A stretch of 57,792 nucleotides of DNA, taken from contig NZ_GG698803.1 of assembly GCF_000161935.1 (NCBI RefSeq), positions 25,076 to 82,867 on the forward strand. Direction: 5' to 3'. The DNA is from Limosilactobacillus coleohominis 101-4-CHN (GTDB lineage Bacteria; Bacillota; Bacilli; Lactobacillales; Lactobacillaceae). The notes below the pieces were generated by a model. That model ran no database searches. It saw only the letters and a list, made by a program, of their open reading frames with translations, and had not been told where the DNA came from. A program made the translations under genes and the position numbers. Shown here one piece after another: positions 44,176 through 52,914 of this stretch (position 1 is the first letter of the stretch; each line of letters opens with the position of its first letter).

Positions 44176-45265
44176 AGTCGATAAATTGATAATACATGGA
44201 ATCGGGATTTTGGGTTTCCTGAATAAATTTACGAAAGTACGGTAATGTATATTTAACTTTACCATATGTTGCAGGAGTAACTAGATGACGACTGATTGCT
44301 CGTCGACGGTATTGGGAAACATATGATAAGCTCTGCTTCATTTCTTTAGCAACTTCACTGAGTCGTTTGTTACCGAAAATGCTTACTAAATATTTTTGAT
44401 CATTTGATGATAGTTCATCGAAAATTTTCGTGTAAGCATTGTCAAAGAGCAAGGTTAAGAAATCGGGTTCAATTTGCTTTAGTAGCTCTAATGAAACGGT
44501 AGTATTTGTTCGTTGACCTTCTTGAAATGTTAAATAGCCAAGCAACTGAAAAGCGTATGAATATCCTTGGACCATTTGGGCCATCTTACTAGCGACAGCT
44601 GGGGAACATTCAAAAATTTTCCGATAAGTAATGGCAGTATCGCTTGCCTGAAGAGGCTTCATTACACGCTGCTCTGAACGAAGGAGAAAGGTTAATTTTT
44701 CTTCGTTTTTAACGTCTAAAATCAATCCAGGTAGGCCGGTCATCAAAACAAAAATGGGCATATCTTGACGCTTTAATTCATTAAAAATCTGGGCAAATTT
44801 ATGAATTACGGGATCGTTGGTTACTTCATCAATTGCGACTACTACAAATTTTTGCTGGTCTTTAATTACTTTCATTAGCTTCATGACATGATTGGCAATC
44901 TCATTGCTAGGATCATCTTGCTGTTTAAAACTGATTTGCATTCCCGCTGCTGAAATGCCCTTTACTTTTTTGAACGCATTTGTCAGCTTAGTATTAGTTA
45001 ATTCTTTCAGACGATTTACAAAACTAGGTAGTAGACTAGAGTCGTTAATTAAATCAATACAGTAACAATTACTTTGCATTTTCAGTAATTGCTCTACTTC
45101 TGTCATAAAGGCCGTTTTACCAGATCCACGGACACCGGTGATAAAAAAAGAACGCGCAAAATCGCTCTGTTGGATTAATGATGCTAATTCTTCTGGTTGG
45201 TCTTTACCCAGGTAAATTTTGGGGACATCTCCAAAGGTGGGGTTAAATGGATTTTTCTTATTCAT
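44174..45265 (-). CDS. AAA/ORC-type ATPase with C-terminal winged helix
   Basis: 363 residues from the ATG at 45265; GGAGG precedes it on the minus strand. Walker A is G-V-R-G-S-G-K-T-A near residue 47, Walker B is V-V-V-A-I-D-E-V near 145, and L-M-T-G-L-P-G near 175 fits a sensor strand. The last ~90 residues contain a helix-turn-helix (L-S-E-V-A-K-E-M-K-Q-S-L-S-Y-V) like the winged helix of Orc1/Cdc6-like and STAND-type ATPases. It may bind DNA and use ATP as a switch. No partner domain for defence or replication is fused. Its promoter is overlaid by heptamer repeats, suggesting self-control. Confidence 0.75.
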   Translation of the reverse strand: MNKKNPFNPTFGDVPKIYLGKDQPEELASLIQQSDFARSFFITGVRGSGKTAFMTEVEQLLKMQSNCYCIDLINDSSLLPSFVNRLKELTNTKLTNAFKKVKGISAAGMQISFKQQDDPSNEIANHVMKLMKVIKDQQKFVVVAIDEVTNDPVIHKFAQIFNELKRQDMPIFVLMTGLPGLILDVKNEEKLTFLLRSEQRVMKPLQASDTAITYRKIFECSPAVASKMAQMVQGYSYAFQLLGYLTFQEGQRTNTTVSLELLKQIEPDFLTLLFDNAYTKIFDELSSNDQKYLVSIFGNKRLSEVAKEMKQSLSYVSQYRRRAISRHLVTPATYGKVKYTLPYFRKFIQETQNPDSMYYQFID

Positions 45266-45284
45266 GAATAAAACCTCCATATAG

Positions 45285-45335
45285 TTTTAGAGCTTTTTAG
45301 ATGTTTGGGTTAATTTTAGATCTTTTTAGATGTTT
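45285..45335. repeat. Phased TTTTAGA direct repeats at the ATPase promoter
   Basis: TTTTAGA begins at 45285, 45295, 45314 and 45324. The two pairs belong to a 22-base unit (TTTTAGA, G/T, CTTTTTAGATGTTT) repeated at 45285-45306 and 45314-45335, period 29. The first and second heptamers of each pair are 10 bases apart, about one helical turn. They overlap the -10 and spacer of the ATPase promoter and its leader. Confidence 0.75.
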
Positions 45336-45341
45336 TGACAA
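45313..45341 (-). promoter_or_regulatory. Promoter of the ATPase gene
   Basis: On the minus strand TTGTCA (45341-45336) and TAAAAT (45318-45313) are 17 bases apart, upstream of the ATPase start. Confidence 0.68.
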
Positions 45342-45343
45342 TA

Positions 45344-45375
45344 AAAAAGTAGCTGCCCCATGATAACTACTTTGC
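45344..45375 (-). terminator. Terminator after methyltransferase-like gene
   Basis: AAAGTAG (holding the stop codon) pairs with CTACTTT on the minus strand, followed by a T run that leads into the ATPase promoter. Confidence 0.65.
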
Positions 45376-46224
45376 CAAATAGATTTGTTCATCAATTAAA
45401 TCGAAGGTCTTTAAATACTGATTGACCTTTTGTAGAGCGTCAGGTTGTGATAAATGCGCATTTTGCCAAAAGGTTGGTGAATTGGTGGCGCCATTTTTTT
45501 CACCCACGACCAATAACTGTAGGTCAGGGTAATCTTGCCGAATTAATTGGAGTAATTGCCAATCTTGCTCGCCCTTGTCGGGTGCCCAAGACATCACAAC
45601 GTACTTAACTTGGTTACCATATTTTTGGACGGCGGCTAGTGCATCTAATGGTTCGATCTTGGTAACTGGATGGCGACCAGTTTCGTTTTCCTTGACCCAG
45701 GCCTGGCTATCGGTAGTGTAGATTTCCTGGTGGGGATTAGAGTTTCGCAATCCTTTCGATAAGTAACCATTGCCGGCCATTACTTCCAGAATTGGGGCTC
45801 CAGCTAAATAATGACTTAAGGCGTTGGTGAATGACGAATTGGTGTACGACCACATTCCATAAGTTTCTTCGAGGTAGTCACGGTAATTTCGTAAGAGACG
45901 ATCAAGCTTAGGAAGTGCAGTGGTATATTTTTCCCATACTTTGTCGCCTTGCGGATCACCTTGGGGATATTTGGCATTCACTTCTTTAAAAATGGTATCT
46001 TGAATGTCATCCGGCAAAAGCATTTTTGGGAGCGGCTGGGGTAGCAGTCCAGAACGAAGTAATCGGTCATTGAGTAGGGCATTATTAATCAGAAATTTGA
46101 TGCTGGAAAAGTCATTAAATAGTTCACCATAATGCTTCAATTCTTGAATATATGAGGATTGATGGGCAGCAGTTGCGACTTTACGGTACTGCTTTTTTAA
46201 TTTTTTCAGTTTCTTTGGATTCAT
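45367..46224 (-). CDS. SAM-dependent methyltransferase-like protein
   Basis: 285 residues. A basic N terminus (K-K-L-K-K-L-K-K-Q-Y-R-K) is followed by a helical region and then the SAM-binding motif I-L-E-V-M-A-G-N-G-Y-L-S-K-G-L near residue 145, with Y-T-T-D at the end of the second strand and V-V-M-S-W-A-P-D near 210. This is a class I methyltransferase-type fold. No N-P-P-Y or similar DNA-methylase motif is present, so the target could be RNA, protein or a small molecule. It begins 11 bases after the XRE regulator and is cotranscribed with it. Confidence 0.68.
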   Translation of the reverse strand: MNPKKLKKLKKQYRKVATAAHQSSYIQELKHYGELFNDFSSIKFLINNALLNDRLLRSGLLPQPLPKMLLPDDIQDTIFKEVNAKYPQGDPQGDKVWEKYTTALPKLDRLLRNYRDYLEETYGMWSYTNSSFTNALSHYLAGAPILEVMAGNGYLSKGLRNSNPHQEIYTTDSQAWVKENETGRHPVTKIEPLDALAAVQKYGNQVKYVVMSWAPDKGEQDWQLLQLIRQDYPDLQLLVVGEKNGATNSPTFWQNAHLSQPDALQKVNQYLKTFDLIDEQIYLAK

Positions 46225-46235
46225 AATGGCCCTTC

Positions 46236-46649
46236 TTAATTAAAATGCAAATTTAATTCTTCTTGTTTACTGTAGAATTTGTCGGTATCTTGACGGTGAT
46301 TGCGTCCTGTGAGGTAACCATCAATTAACTGGAAAATTTCATAACGGTCTTCACTTGATAATTTTGTGTGGTTGAAAGTGAGACTTTTACTGGAGAAAAA
46401 CAGTTTTGCCAGATCGTAATCGTCATGGTCTTCTTTTCCAGTTAAGTAATCCAGGCTAACGTCAAAGAATTCGGATAATTTTTTGGCCTCGATGTAGGAA
46501 GGTGTACGAATACCGCGCTCCCAATTGCCAATTTGTGAAGCAGTATTTGGCCGTTCGTCTGGTCCAAGGTGCTGATTCAGTGCTGCTGCTAACTGTTTTA
46601 ATGTGATTTTTTGTCCACGGCGTAATGCCCGTAGTCTTTCTGGAAACAT
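46236..46649 (-). CDS. XRE-family transcriptional regulator
   Basis: 137 residues. The N-terminal Cro/CI helix-turn-helix reads L-K-Q-L-A-A-A-L-N-Q, then T-A-S-Q-I-G-N-W-E-R-G-I-R-T-P, with L-S-E-F-F-D-V-S-L-D-Y-L-T-G closing the domain near residue 73. The C-terminal ~60 residues are helical. An AAAGGGGGAG site lies before the ATG on the minus strand. It heads the methyltransferase-like gene and probably regulates it. Confidence 0.88.
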   Translation of the reverse strand: MFPERLRALRRGQKITLKQLAAALNQHLGPDERPNTASQIGNWERGIRTPSYIEAKKLSEFFDVSLDYLTGKEDHDDYDLAKLFFSSKSLTFNHTKLSSEDRYEIFQLIDGYLTGRNHRQDTDKFYSKQEELNLHFN

Positions 46650-46775
46650 AGCTACTCCCCCTTTTGAGAACTAATTCTATTTTAACATTGAACCACGGAG
46701 CGTGGAAAACGCGTGGTGCATTTTTTGTCAGAATGCGCTAAAATTAACGCTATTATTGAGATAGGGGAAGAATTC

Positions 46776-47741
46776 ATGGCGAAAAAGAAGAATAAGCAAC
46801 GGCATTTATGGCGGTGGCTAACAGCTATTATTGGGACTTTACTAATTATTTGGTTAGCGGCCGGTGGATACTTTTTCAAAGTCGGCATGGTACCGGGACA
46901 TAAGTCATTTATCAGCAGCAATCACCAAACGCTGCGCCGTTCTGATCCACTGTATCGGCAAAAGAAATGGTTTCATGATGTAAAAAAGCAACGATGGGTA
47001 ATGAAGTCCGCTAGTAAAAACTACCGGTTAGTAGCGGATTATATTCCTGCAGCTCAGCCGTCGAAGAAAAGTGTTTTAATTTGTCATGGCTTTATGAATA
47101 ATAAGGAAACGATGGGTGCTTATGCGGCGATGTTTCATCAAATGGGCTATAATGTCTTGCTCCCGGATGCACGGGCGCATGGAGAGAGCGAAGGTCGCTA
47201 CATTGGTTATGGCTGGCCAGAACGTTATGATGAGCGTAAATGGATTAACCGGCTAATTCAAAAGAATGGTCAGAATAGCCAAATTGTGATGTTTGGGGTT
47301 AGCATGGGTGGTGCCACCACGATGATGACGAGCGGAATTAAATTACCCCATCAGGTAAAAGCCTTTGTCGAAGATTGTGGTTACACCAGTCTAGCGGCGG
47401 AACTTGATCATGAAGCTCAGCAGCTGTATCATTTACCGCCAGTGGTTGCTAAACCAGCAGAAGCATCGTTGAGTATCGTTAACCGGATTGCGAATGGATT
47501 CTATACAAGTGAAGCCAGTTCGGTGGCTTCATTGCATCATAATAAACGACCAATGTTATTCATCCATGGGGCCAAGGATACGTTTGTGCCTACGGAAATG
47601 GTTTATACTAATTATCGAGCAACCCAGGGGCCGAAGGAGTTATGGGTAGTGCCGAAAGCTGCACACGCCAAATCTTTTCAAACGACCCCTCGGCAGTACC
47701 AACGGCATGTGCAACAATTTTTGAATCATTACGTTCATTAG
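46776..47741 (+). CDS. Membrane-anchored alpha/beta hydrolase
   Basis: 321 residues from the ATG at 46776 preceded by AGGGGAAG. A single N-terminal membrane helix lies near residues 13-33 after a basic start, so the enzyme probably faces outside. The nucleophile is the serine in F-G-V-S-M-G-G-A near 178, the oxyanion region is C-H-G-F-M-N near 108, the acid is in G-A-K-D-T near 268 and the histidine is in A-A-H-A near 300. It is an esterase or peptidase of the BAAT/DUF1749-like group. It ends 19 bases before the lacI-type gene but has no clear link to lactose use. Confidence 0.82.
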   Translation: MAKKKNKQRHLWRWLTAIIGTLLIIWLAAGGYFFKVGMVPGHKSFISSNHQTLRRSDPLYRQKKWFHDVKKQRWVMKSASKNYRLVADYIPAAQPSKKSVLICHGFMNNKETMGAYAAMFHQMGYNVLLPDARAHGESEGRYIGYGWPERYDERKWINRLIQKNGQNSQIVMFGVSMGGATTMMTSGIKLPHQVKAFVEDCGYTSLAAELDHEAQQLYHLPPVVAKPAEASLSIVNRIANGFYTSEASSVASLHHNKRPMLFIHGAKDTFVPTEMVYTNYRATQGPKELWVVPKAAHAKSFQTTPRQYQRHVQQFLNHYVH

Positions 47742-47759
47742 GCGAAGTGGAGGATCACA

Positions 47760-48776
47760 ATGGTCACAATTAAGGAAATCGCGCAACGTGCAGGATATTC
47801 TTCCGCCACGGTGTCCCGTCTATTAAACTCAGATCCGCGACTAGTAATTTCGGATCAGGCGCGGGAAAAGATTTTGGCAGTGGCGGATGTATTAGGATAC
47901 TGGGACGAGCATGAACGACCATTAGGAAATAAAGAGATCGCGATTCTATTTCGAATTACCAAGCAAGATCAGGAGAATGATGTCTATTTTGCCACCCTGC
48001 AGGAACATCTGCAGCAGGCGTTAGCAAAACGTCAATTAAGGACGAAGACCTTTTCTGATACGGAGAAATTGATTAATCAAGCTCGCCGTTACGAAGGCTT
48101 TATTTGTGTTGGTGCGAACCACATGACGACTGATGATCTTGATCGTCTTCATCAGGTATTACCCCTTGGGGTCATCGTCGATACGAATCCAGCGCCAGAT
48201 TATTTTGATTCTGTCCAACCTAACTTAGCGTTAACGGTGCGGAAAGCATTTGAAGAAATGATTCATCAAGGATTTGAAAAAATTGGTTTTATTGGTGGTC
48301 AGGGAATGCAAATTGGGGATAAACCGTTAATGGCCGATTCACGAACCGCTGCTTTCAAAATTGTGGCTGAAGAATATGGAATGGCAGATGCCCCAATTTT
48401 TTCTAGTGGCCGTTTTACCATTGAAAATGGTCAACGGATGGGAGAAGAAATTATCGAACGGTATGGTCGGATCGGTCTACCAGATGGTTTTATCTGTGCG
48501 TCGGATACGATTGCAGTTGGGGTACTGCAAGCTTTTAACCATGCAGGCGTGATTGTTCCGCGGGATACGTCTTTAATCAGTATTAATAATAGTGCGTTAG
48601 CCAAGTATGTGTCGCCACCGCTAACCACTTATGAGATTAACCAGGAAGAAATGTGCCGAATTGCGGTAGAAGACCTCCATGATTTGATCAATCATCCACA
48701 ACGTCCACACTTTCATCTGCTGGTGGATACGAGGCTCGTCATGCGCGATAGTTTTACAAGAAAAATCAATCAGTAA
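47760..48776 (+). CDS. lacR: LacI/GalR-family regulator of the lactose genes
   Basis: 338 residues, GGAGG before the ATG. The N-terminal HTH is V-T-I-K-E-I-A-Q-R-A-G-Y-S-S-A-T-V-S-R-L-L-N, with a periplasmic-binding-protein-like effector domain after it (G-F-I-C-V-G-A-N and S-D-T-I-A-V-G-V). It is upstream of lacS in the same direction, with a terminator and a perfect TTGTAAGCGATTACAA palindrome between them. It likely represses lacS and the beta-galactosidase gene until galactose or lactose is present. The symbol is by context. Confidence 0.88.
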   Translation: MVTIKEIAQRAGYSSATVSRLLNSDPRLVISDQAREKILAVADVLGYWDEHERPLGNKEIAILFRITKQDQENDVYFATLQEHLQQALAKRQLRTKTFSDTEKLINQARRYEGFICVGANHMTTDDLDRLHQVLPLGVIVDTNPAPDYFDSVQPNLALTVRKAFEEMIHQGFEKIGFIGGQGMQIGDKPLMADSRTAAFKIVAEEYGMADAPIFSSGRFTIENGQRMGEEIIERYGRIGLPDGFICASDTIAVGVLQAFNHAGVIVPRDTSLISINNSALAKYVSPPLTTYEINQEEMCRIAVEDLHDLINHPQRPHFHLLVDTRLVMRDSFTRKINQ

Positions 48777-48812
48777 AGGATTTACTAAAGATTAGTAAAT
48801 CCTTTATTTATT
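48775..48812 (+). terminator. Terminator after lacR
   Basis: AAAGGATTTACT pairs exactly with AGTAAATCCTTT, followed by ATTTATTT. Confidence 0.85.
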
Positions 48813-48815
48813 TCA

Positions 48816-48864
48816 TTTACTTTTTTAGACAGTTTTCTATAATAATTGTTGTAAGCGATTACAA
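48816..48864 (+). promoter_or_regulatory. lacS promoter with LacI/CcpA-type operator
   Basis: TTTACT (48816-48821) and TATAAT (48838-48843) are 16 bases apart. TTGTAAGCGATTACAA (48849-48864) is a near-perfect palindrome; its core TGTAAGCGATTACA fits the cre consensus at all positions and also the LacI/GalR operator style. It covers the likely transcription start, fitting repression. Confidence 0.8.
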
Positions 48865-50828
48865 TGATTTTTCTGAGGAGGGTGTGCATTTTAGACACTA
48901 AACAAAAACCAGCCGCTAAACTAACGGCGGCCCAATGGATTTCGCGTTCTGCGTTTTGTTTTGGTAACGTTGGTCACTCCGCTTTTTATGGCGTAATGAG
49001 CACTTATTTTATTATTTTTGTGACGAGCGGAATGTTTGATGGTCTGAGCAAACACGTTGCGGACCAATTAATTGCACTAATTACTGGTTTGATTGTTGGT
49101 GTACGGATTCTGGAACTAATTATTGATCCTGTAATCGGTAATATTGTGGACAATACAAAAACCAGGTGGGGTAAATTTAAGCCATGGATCTTCTGGGGAA
49201 ATATTGTTTCCGGAGCCCTCTTGTTAGTTCTATTTACCGGTATTTTTGGCTTGGCAAAGGTTAACTGGGTCCTCTTTGCGATCCTATTTGTCATCATTTT
49301 CCTAGCGTTTGATATTTTTTATTCATTCTCTGATGTTTCTTACTGGGGAATGGTGCCAGCGTTAAGTGAAGACTCGAATGAACGGGGAATTTATACATCA
49401 TTAGGTGCCTTTGCCGGGACGATCGGTTGGAACGGACTGACCATTATCGTGGTCCCAATTGTCACTTACTTTACTTATTTGGCTACTGGTCAACATAAAG
49501 AAGGGGCTGTCGGCTGGTTTGCCTTTGCTGCCATTATTACGGCGTTAGCAATTTTAAGTGCGTTAGCTGTTTGCTTTGGTACCAAAGAAAAGCAAAATTT
49601 AATTCGGAATTCAGCTCAGCAGAAGACGACCATTCGGGATGTTTTCTCTGCCATTTTCCATAATGATCAAATTTTGTGGCCAGCCTTAGCCTACCTGCTG
49701 TACTCATGTGCATACGTGATTACGAACGGGGTCTTGTTCTACCTTTACAAGTTTGTCATTGGGAAGCCAGGACAATTTTGGATTGTTGGTGTTATTGCAA
49801 CGATCATCGGTTTCTGTACCAGCCCATTATTCCCAATTTTGAATAAGTTTATTCCACGAAAATGGCTTTTCATCATGGGACAAGTTTGCATGGCCCTGGC
49901 CTACGTAATTTTTATTGCCTGTCGGTCGAATATTTTTATGATGGATTTAGGACTAGTACTGTTTAACATTAACTATGCCCAATTAGTGACGGTACTAACC
50001 TTTACGGATGCAATTGAATATGGTCAATTAAAGAACGGTCAACGTAACGAAGCGGTTGTTTTAGCTGTGCGGCCAATGATCGATAAGTTGACGGGAGCCA
50101 TTTCAAACGGGCTTGTTGGTTACATTGCGGTAGCTGCGGGGATGACAGGTGCTGCGACAGCTGCGGATATGACCGCTAAAGACATTCGCACGTTTGATAG
50201 CATGGCGTTCTATATCCCAATGGCGTTAGCAATTCTTTCCATTGTTGTGTTCTTGACGAAGGTTAAATTGTCAGAAAAACAGCACGCGGCAATTGTGGAA
50301 GAATTGAAGGATAAGTTAGCTAAGGGTGAAATTAAGACGACAGATCGTCAGGCGACACCCACCGAAGAAACCAACGTATTAGCTCCTGCTGATGGTCAAT
50401 TAATGGCGTTGGCGGATGTTAAGAATGAAGATGGAACGGTTGGTTTTCCTGGAAAAGGATTTGCGATTGCACCGAGCGATGGACGGATTTACGCACCGTT
50501 TGATGGAACGATTAAATTTACTTTCTCAACCAAGCACGCTTTTGAAATTGTTGCCGATGATGGCTTAGAAACGATTATTCATGTTGGCCTCGGAACTGTT
50601 AACATGCGTGGCGAAGGCTTTAATGTGCATTATACTGATGGTCAAAAAGTCCACGCGGGTGACCTTCTGATTGAATTTGATCGTGATTTAATTCGCCAAA
50701 ACGGCTATCTTGATACCGTGGTGACGTTCATGGTTCGGCCAAACCTAGTGGATGTTGTTAACCATGTTCAATTTGGGACGACGGTGCACCATGGCGAACG
50801 CGTGATTGCAGTGACCGCGAATAAGTAG
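48864..50828 (+). CDS. lacS: Lactose/galactoside permease with C-terminal EIIA domain
   Basis: Up to 654 residues. Twelve membrane segments of the GPH sugar carrier family occupy residues ~20-470; I-D-P-V-I-G-N-I-V-D-N-T-K-T-R-W-G near 90 is the family signature. A linker leads to a glucose-type EIIA domain (L-A-P-A-D-G-Q-L and I-I-H-V-G-L-G-T-V, His about residue 573), which HPr phosphorylation uses to tune transport. Lactose enters with a proton or in exchange for galactose. The start is uncertain. The only in-frame ATG, at 48864, overlaps the operator, while GAGGAGG at 48875 lies six bases before an ATT at 48888, and the GTG at 48882 abuts it. Confidence 0.9.
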   Translation: MIFLRRVCILDTKQKPAAKLTAAQWISRSAFCFGNVGHSAFYGVMSTYFIIFVTSGMFDGLSKHVADQLIALITGLIVGVRILELIIDPVIGNIVDNTKTRWGKFKPWIFWGNIVSGALLLVLFTGIFGLAKVNWVLFAILFVIIFLAFDIFYSFSDVSYWGMVPALSEDSNERGIYTSLGAFAGTIGWNGLTIIVVPIVTYFTYLATGQHKEGAVGWFAFAAIITALAILSALAVCFGTKEKQNLIRNSAQQKTTIRDVFSAIFHNDQILWPALAYLLYSCAYVITNGVLFYLYKFVIGKPGQFWIVGVIATIIGFCTSPLFPILNKFIPRKWLFIMGQVCMALAYVIFIACRSNIFMMDLGLVLFNINYAQLVTVLTFTDAIEYGQLKNGQRNEAVVLAVRPMIDKLTGAISNGLVGYIAVAAGMTGAATAADMTAKDIRTFDSMAFYIPMALAILSIVVFLTKVKLSEKQHAAIVEELKDKLAKGEIKTTDRQATPTEETNVLAPADGQLMALADVKNEDGTVGFPGKGFAIAPSDGRIYAPFDGTIKFTFSTKHAFEIVADDGLETIIHVGLGTVNMRGEGFNVHYTDGQKVHAGDLLIEFDRDLIRQNGYLDTVVTFMVRPNLVDVVNHVQFGTTVHHGERVIAVTANK

Positions 50829-50840
50829 TGGAGGATCATT

Positions 50841-52865
50841 ATGAAGAATCAATTACCAACTATTTTGTACGGGGGTGACTATAACCCCGAGCAGTGGCCA
50901 GAAGACACCTGGAATGACGATATTAAAGTCTTTAAGCAGGCAGATATTAATTCCGCGACCGTCAATGTGTTTTCATGGGCGCTGCTTGAACCAGCAGAGG
51001 GACAATATAATTTTAGTATTCTGGATAAAATTATTGAAAAACTCAGTGCTGCTGACTTTAAAATCGTTTTGGCAACTTCAACCGCCGCCATGCCAGCGTG
51101 GATGTTTAAAAAATACCCAGATGTGGCGCGGGTGGACTATCAAGGACGACGGCATGTTTTTGGTCAACGCCATAACTTCTGTCCTAGTTCCCCGAACTAT
51201 CAACGGCTCGCTCAAAAGCTCGTTGCTAAATTAGCGGAACGGTATGGTGACAATCCCCACATTGTTGCTTGGCATATTAACAACGAGTATGGCGGTAATT
51301 GTTACTGTGAGAATTGCCAAAGGGCGTTTCAAAAATGGTTGCAGCAAAAGTATCAGACTCTTGATCGCCTCAATCAGGCCTGGAATAATAACGTCTGGAG
51401 TCACACCATTTATCATTGGGATGAAATTGTGGTTCCCAACGAACTTGGTGATGCATGGGGCCCAGAAGGCAGTCATACTATTGTTGCCGGTTTGTCGTTG
51501 GATTATCTTCGTTTCCAATCTGCTGCGCTCCAAAATCTTTATCGGATGGAAAAGCGGACGATTGAAAAGTATGATGATCACACCCCAATTATGACGAACT
51601 TCCATAGCACGCCAAACAAGATGATTGATTACCAAGCCTGGGCGGGGGATCAAGACATCATTGCGTACGATTCATACCCGGCTTATGACCAACCAGCCTA
51701 TCAACCTGCGTTTCTGTACGATTTAATGCGGAGCTTAAAGCACCAACCATTTATGTTGATGGAGTCGACGCCCTCCCAAGTTAATTGGCAGCCGTATAGT
51801 CCACTGAAACGACCTGGACAAGTCCGGGCAACTGAGTTTCAAGCGGTGGCACATGGGGCAGATACGGTTCAATATTTCCAGCTTAAGCAGGCAATCGGTG
51901 GTTCAGAGAAATTTCATGGTGCAGTCATTAGCCATTCTCAACGGACTGACACCCGTGCGTTTCAAGAAGTGGCTCACATTGGCCATGATTTAAAACGGCT
52001 GAGTACCAAGATATTAGGTTCCAAAACTCCAGCTAAGGTTGGGTTGATTTTTGATTGGAATAATTTTTGGTCATATGAATACGTGGCAGGGATTTCTCAA
52101 GATCTAGACTATGTTGGCTCTGTTCTGGATTATTATCGGCAGTTCTATGAACGCCATATTCCGACGGATGTGATTAGCGTAGATGACGATTTTAGCCAGT
52201 ATGACTTAATTGTGGCCCCCGTTCTCTACATGGTTAAGCAGGGGCTTGCCGAAAAAATTAATGACTACGTTGCTGCTGGTGGTCATTTCCTTACGACCTA
52301 CATGTCAGGAATGGTGAACGAGAGTGATAATGTCTACACTGGTGGTTATCCAGGACCGTTAAGCAAAGTGCTCGGGATTTGGGTTGAAGAGACGGATGCA
52401 ATGACTCCTGGAAAGACAACCCAAGTCGTTTATGAAAAAGATGGTCTTGCTACGGATGGTCATTATTTATGTGACCTCATTCATTTAACCAGTGACCATG
52501 CTCGTGCGGTCGCTAAATATGGTACAGAATTCTATGCTGGGGTTCCTGCAATCACGGAAAATCAGTACGGGCAAGGGACGGCTTGGTATGTCGGTAGTCG
52601 GATTGATCATGCTGGATTGAGTCACTTGATGGATGAGGTTCTACAAGTGGCAGATGTGTCAGGATTAATTACGACCCCAACTGATTTGGAAATCACTAAA
52701 CGAGTGAAGGATGGTCATGAGATTTACTTTGTTCTGAACATGCGGGACGAAGAACGCCAACTACCCGCAGAGTTAGTAGATGGCTGGACGGACCTATTAA
52801 CAGATGAACAACCACAACCAAAGATGAAGGGCTGGGACTTACGAGTTCTTGGCAAAAATAATTAA
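50841..52865 (+). CDS. lacA: Beta-galactosidase, GH42
   Basis: 674 residues. The start G-G-D-Y-N-P-E-Q-W near residue 10 is the GH42 signature. The acid/base glutamate is Glu149 in I-N-N-E-Y-G-G, followed by C-Y-C-E-N-C, the likely zinc site. The nucleophile is Glu308 in L-M-E-S-T-P-S. A TIM barrel, a trimerisation domain and a C-terminal sandwich complete it. It hydrolyses lactose or galacto-oligosaccharides in the cytosol. It starts 12 bases after lacS with GTGGAGGA upstream, so the two are one operon. Its stop codon lies inside a long palindrome. Confidence 0.93.
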   Translation: MKNQLPTILYGGDYNPEQWPEDTWNDDIKVFKQADINSATVNVFSWALLEPAEGQYNFSILDKIIEKLSAADFKIVLATSTAAMPAWMFKKYPDVARVDYQGRRHVFGQRHNFCPSSPNYQRLAQKLVAKLAERYGDNPHIVAWHINNEYGGNCYCENCQRAFQKWLQQKYQTLDRLNQAWNNNVWSHTIYHWDEIVVPNELGDAWGPEGSHTIVAGLSLDYLRFQSAALQNLYRMEKRTIEKYDDHTPIMTNFHSTPNKMIDYQAWAGDQDIIAYDSYPAYDQPAYQPAFLYDLMRSLKHQPFMLMESTPSQVNWQPYSPLKRPGQVRATEFQAVAHGADTVQYFQLKQAIGGSEKFHGAVISHSQRTDTRAFQEVAHIGHDLKRLSTKILGSKTPAKVGLIFDWNNFWSYEYVAGISQDLDYVGSVLDYYRQFYERHIPTDVISVDDDFSQYDLIVAPVLYMVKQGLAEKINDYVAAGGHFLTTYMSGMVNESDNVYTGGYPGPLSKVLGIWVEETDAMTPGKTTQVVYEKDGLATDGHYLCDLIHLTSDHARAVAKYGTEFYAGVPAITENQYGQGTAWYVGSRIDHAGLSHLMDEVLQVADVSGLITTPTDLEITKRVKDGHEIYFVLNMRDEERQLPAELVDGWTDLLTDEQPQPKMKGWDLRVLGKNN

Positions 52866-52914
52866 CAAAGCAGGTAATCATTTCCCGGGAAATGATTACC
52901 TGCTTTGTTAATTA
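52859..52914. terminator. 56-base perfect palindrome, bidirectional terminator
   Basis: Centred on CCCGGG at 52884-52889, both arms match for 28 bases with no mismatch. It contains the stop codons of both converging genes (50841-52865 and 52912-54888). Each strand ends in a T-rich stretch. Confidence 0.85.

Noticed and set aside
45285-45335. Two 22-base repeats as a CRISPR array
   Set aside because: Only two units with a 7-base spacing; they overlay a promoter and no cas genes are near.
51231-51653. 140-codon antisense frame within the GH42 gene
   Set aside because: It lies opposite intact catalytic motifs of a recognisable enzyme, with no ribosome site or known domain.
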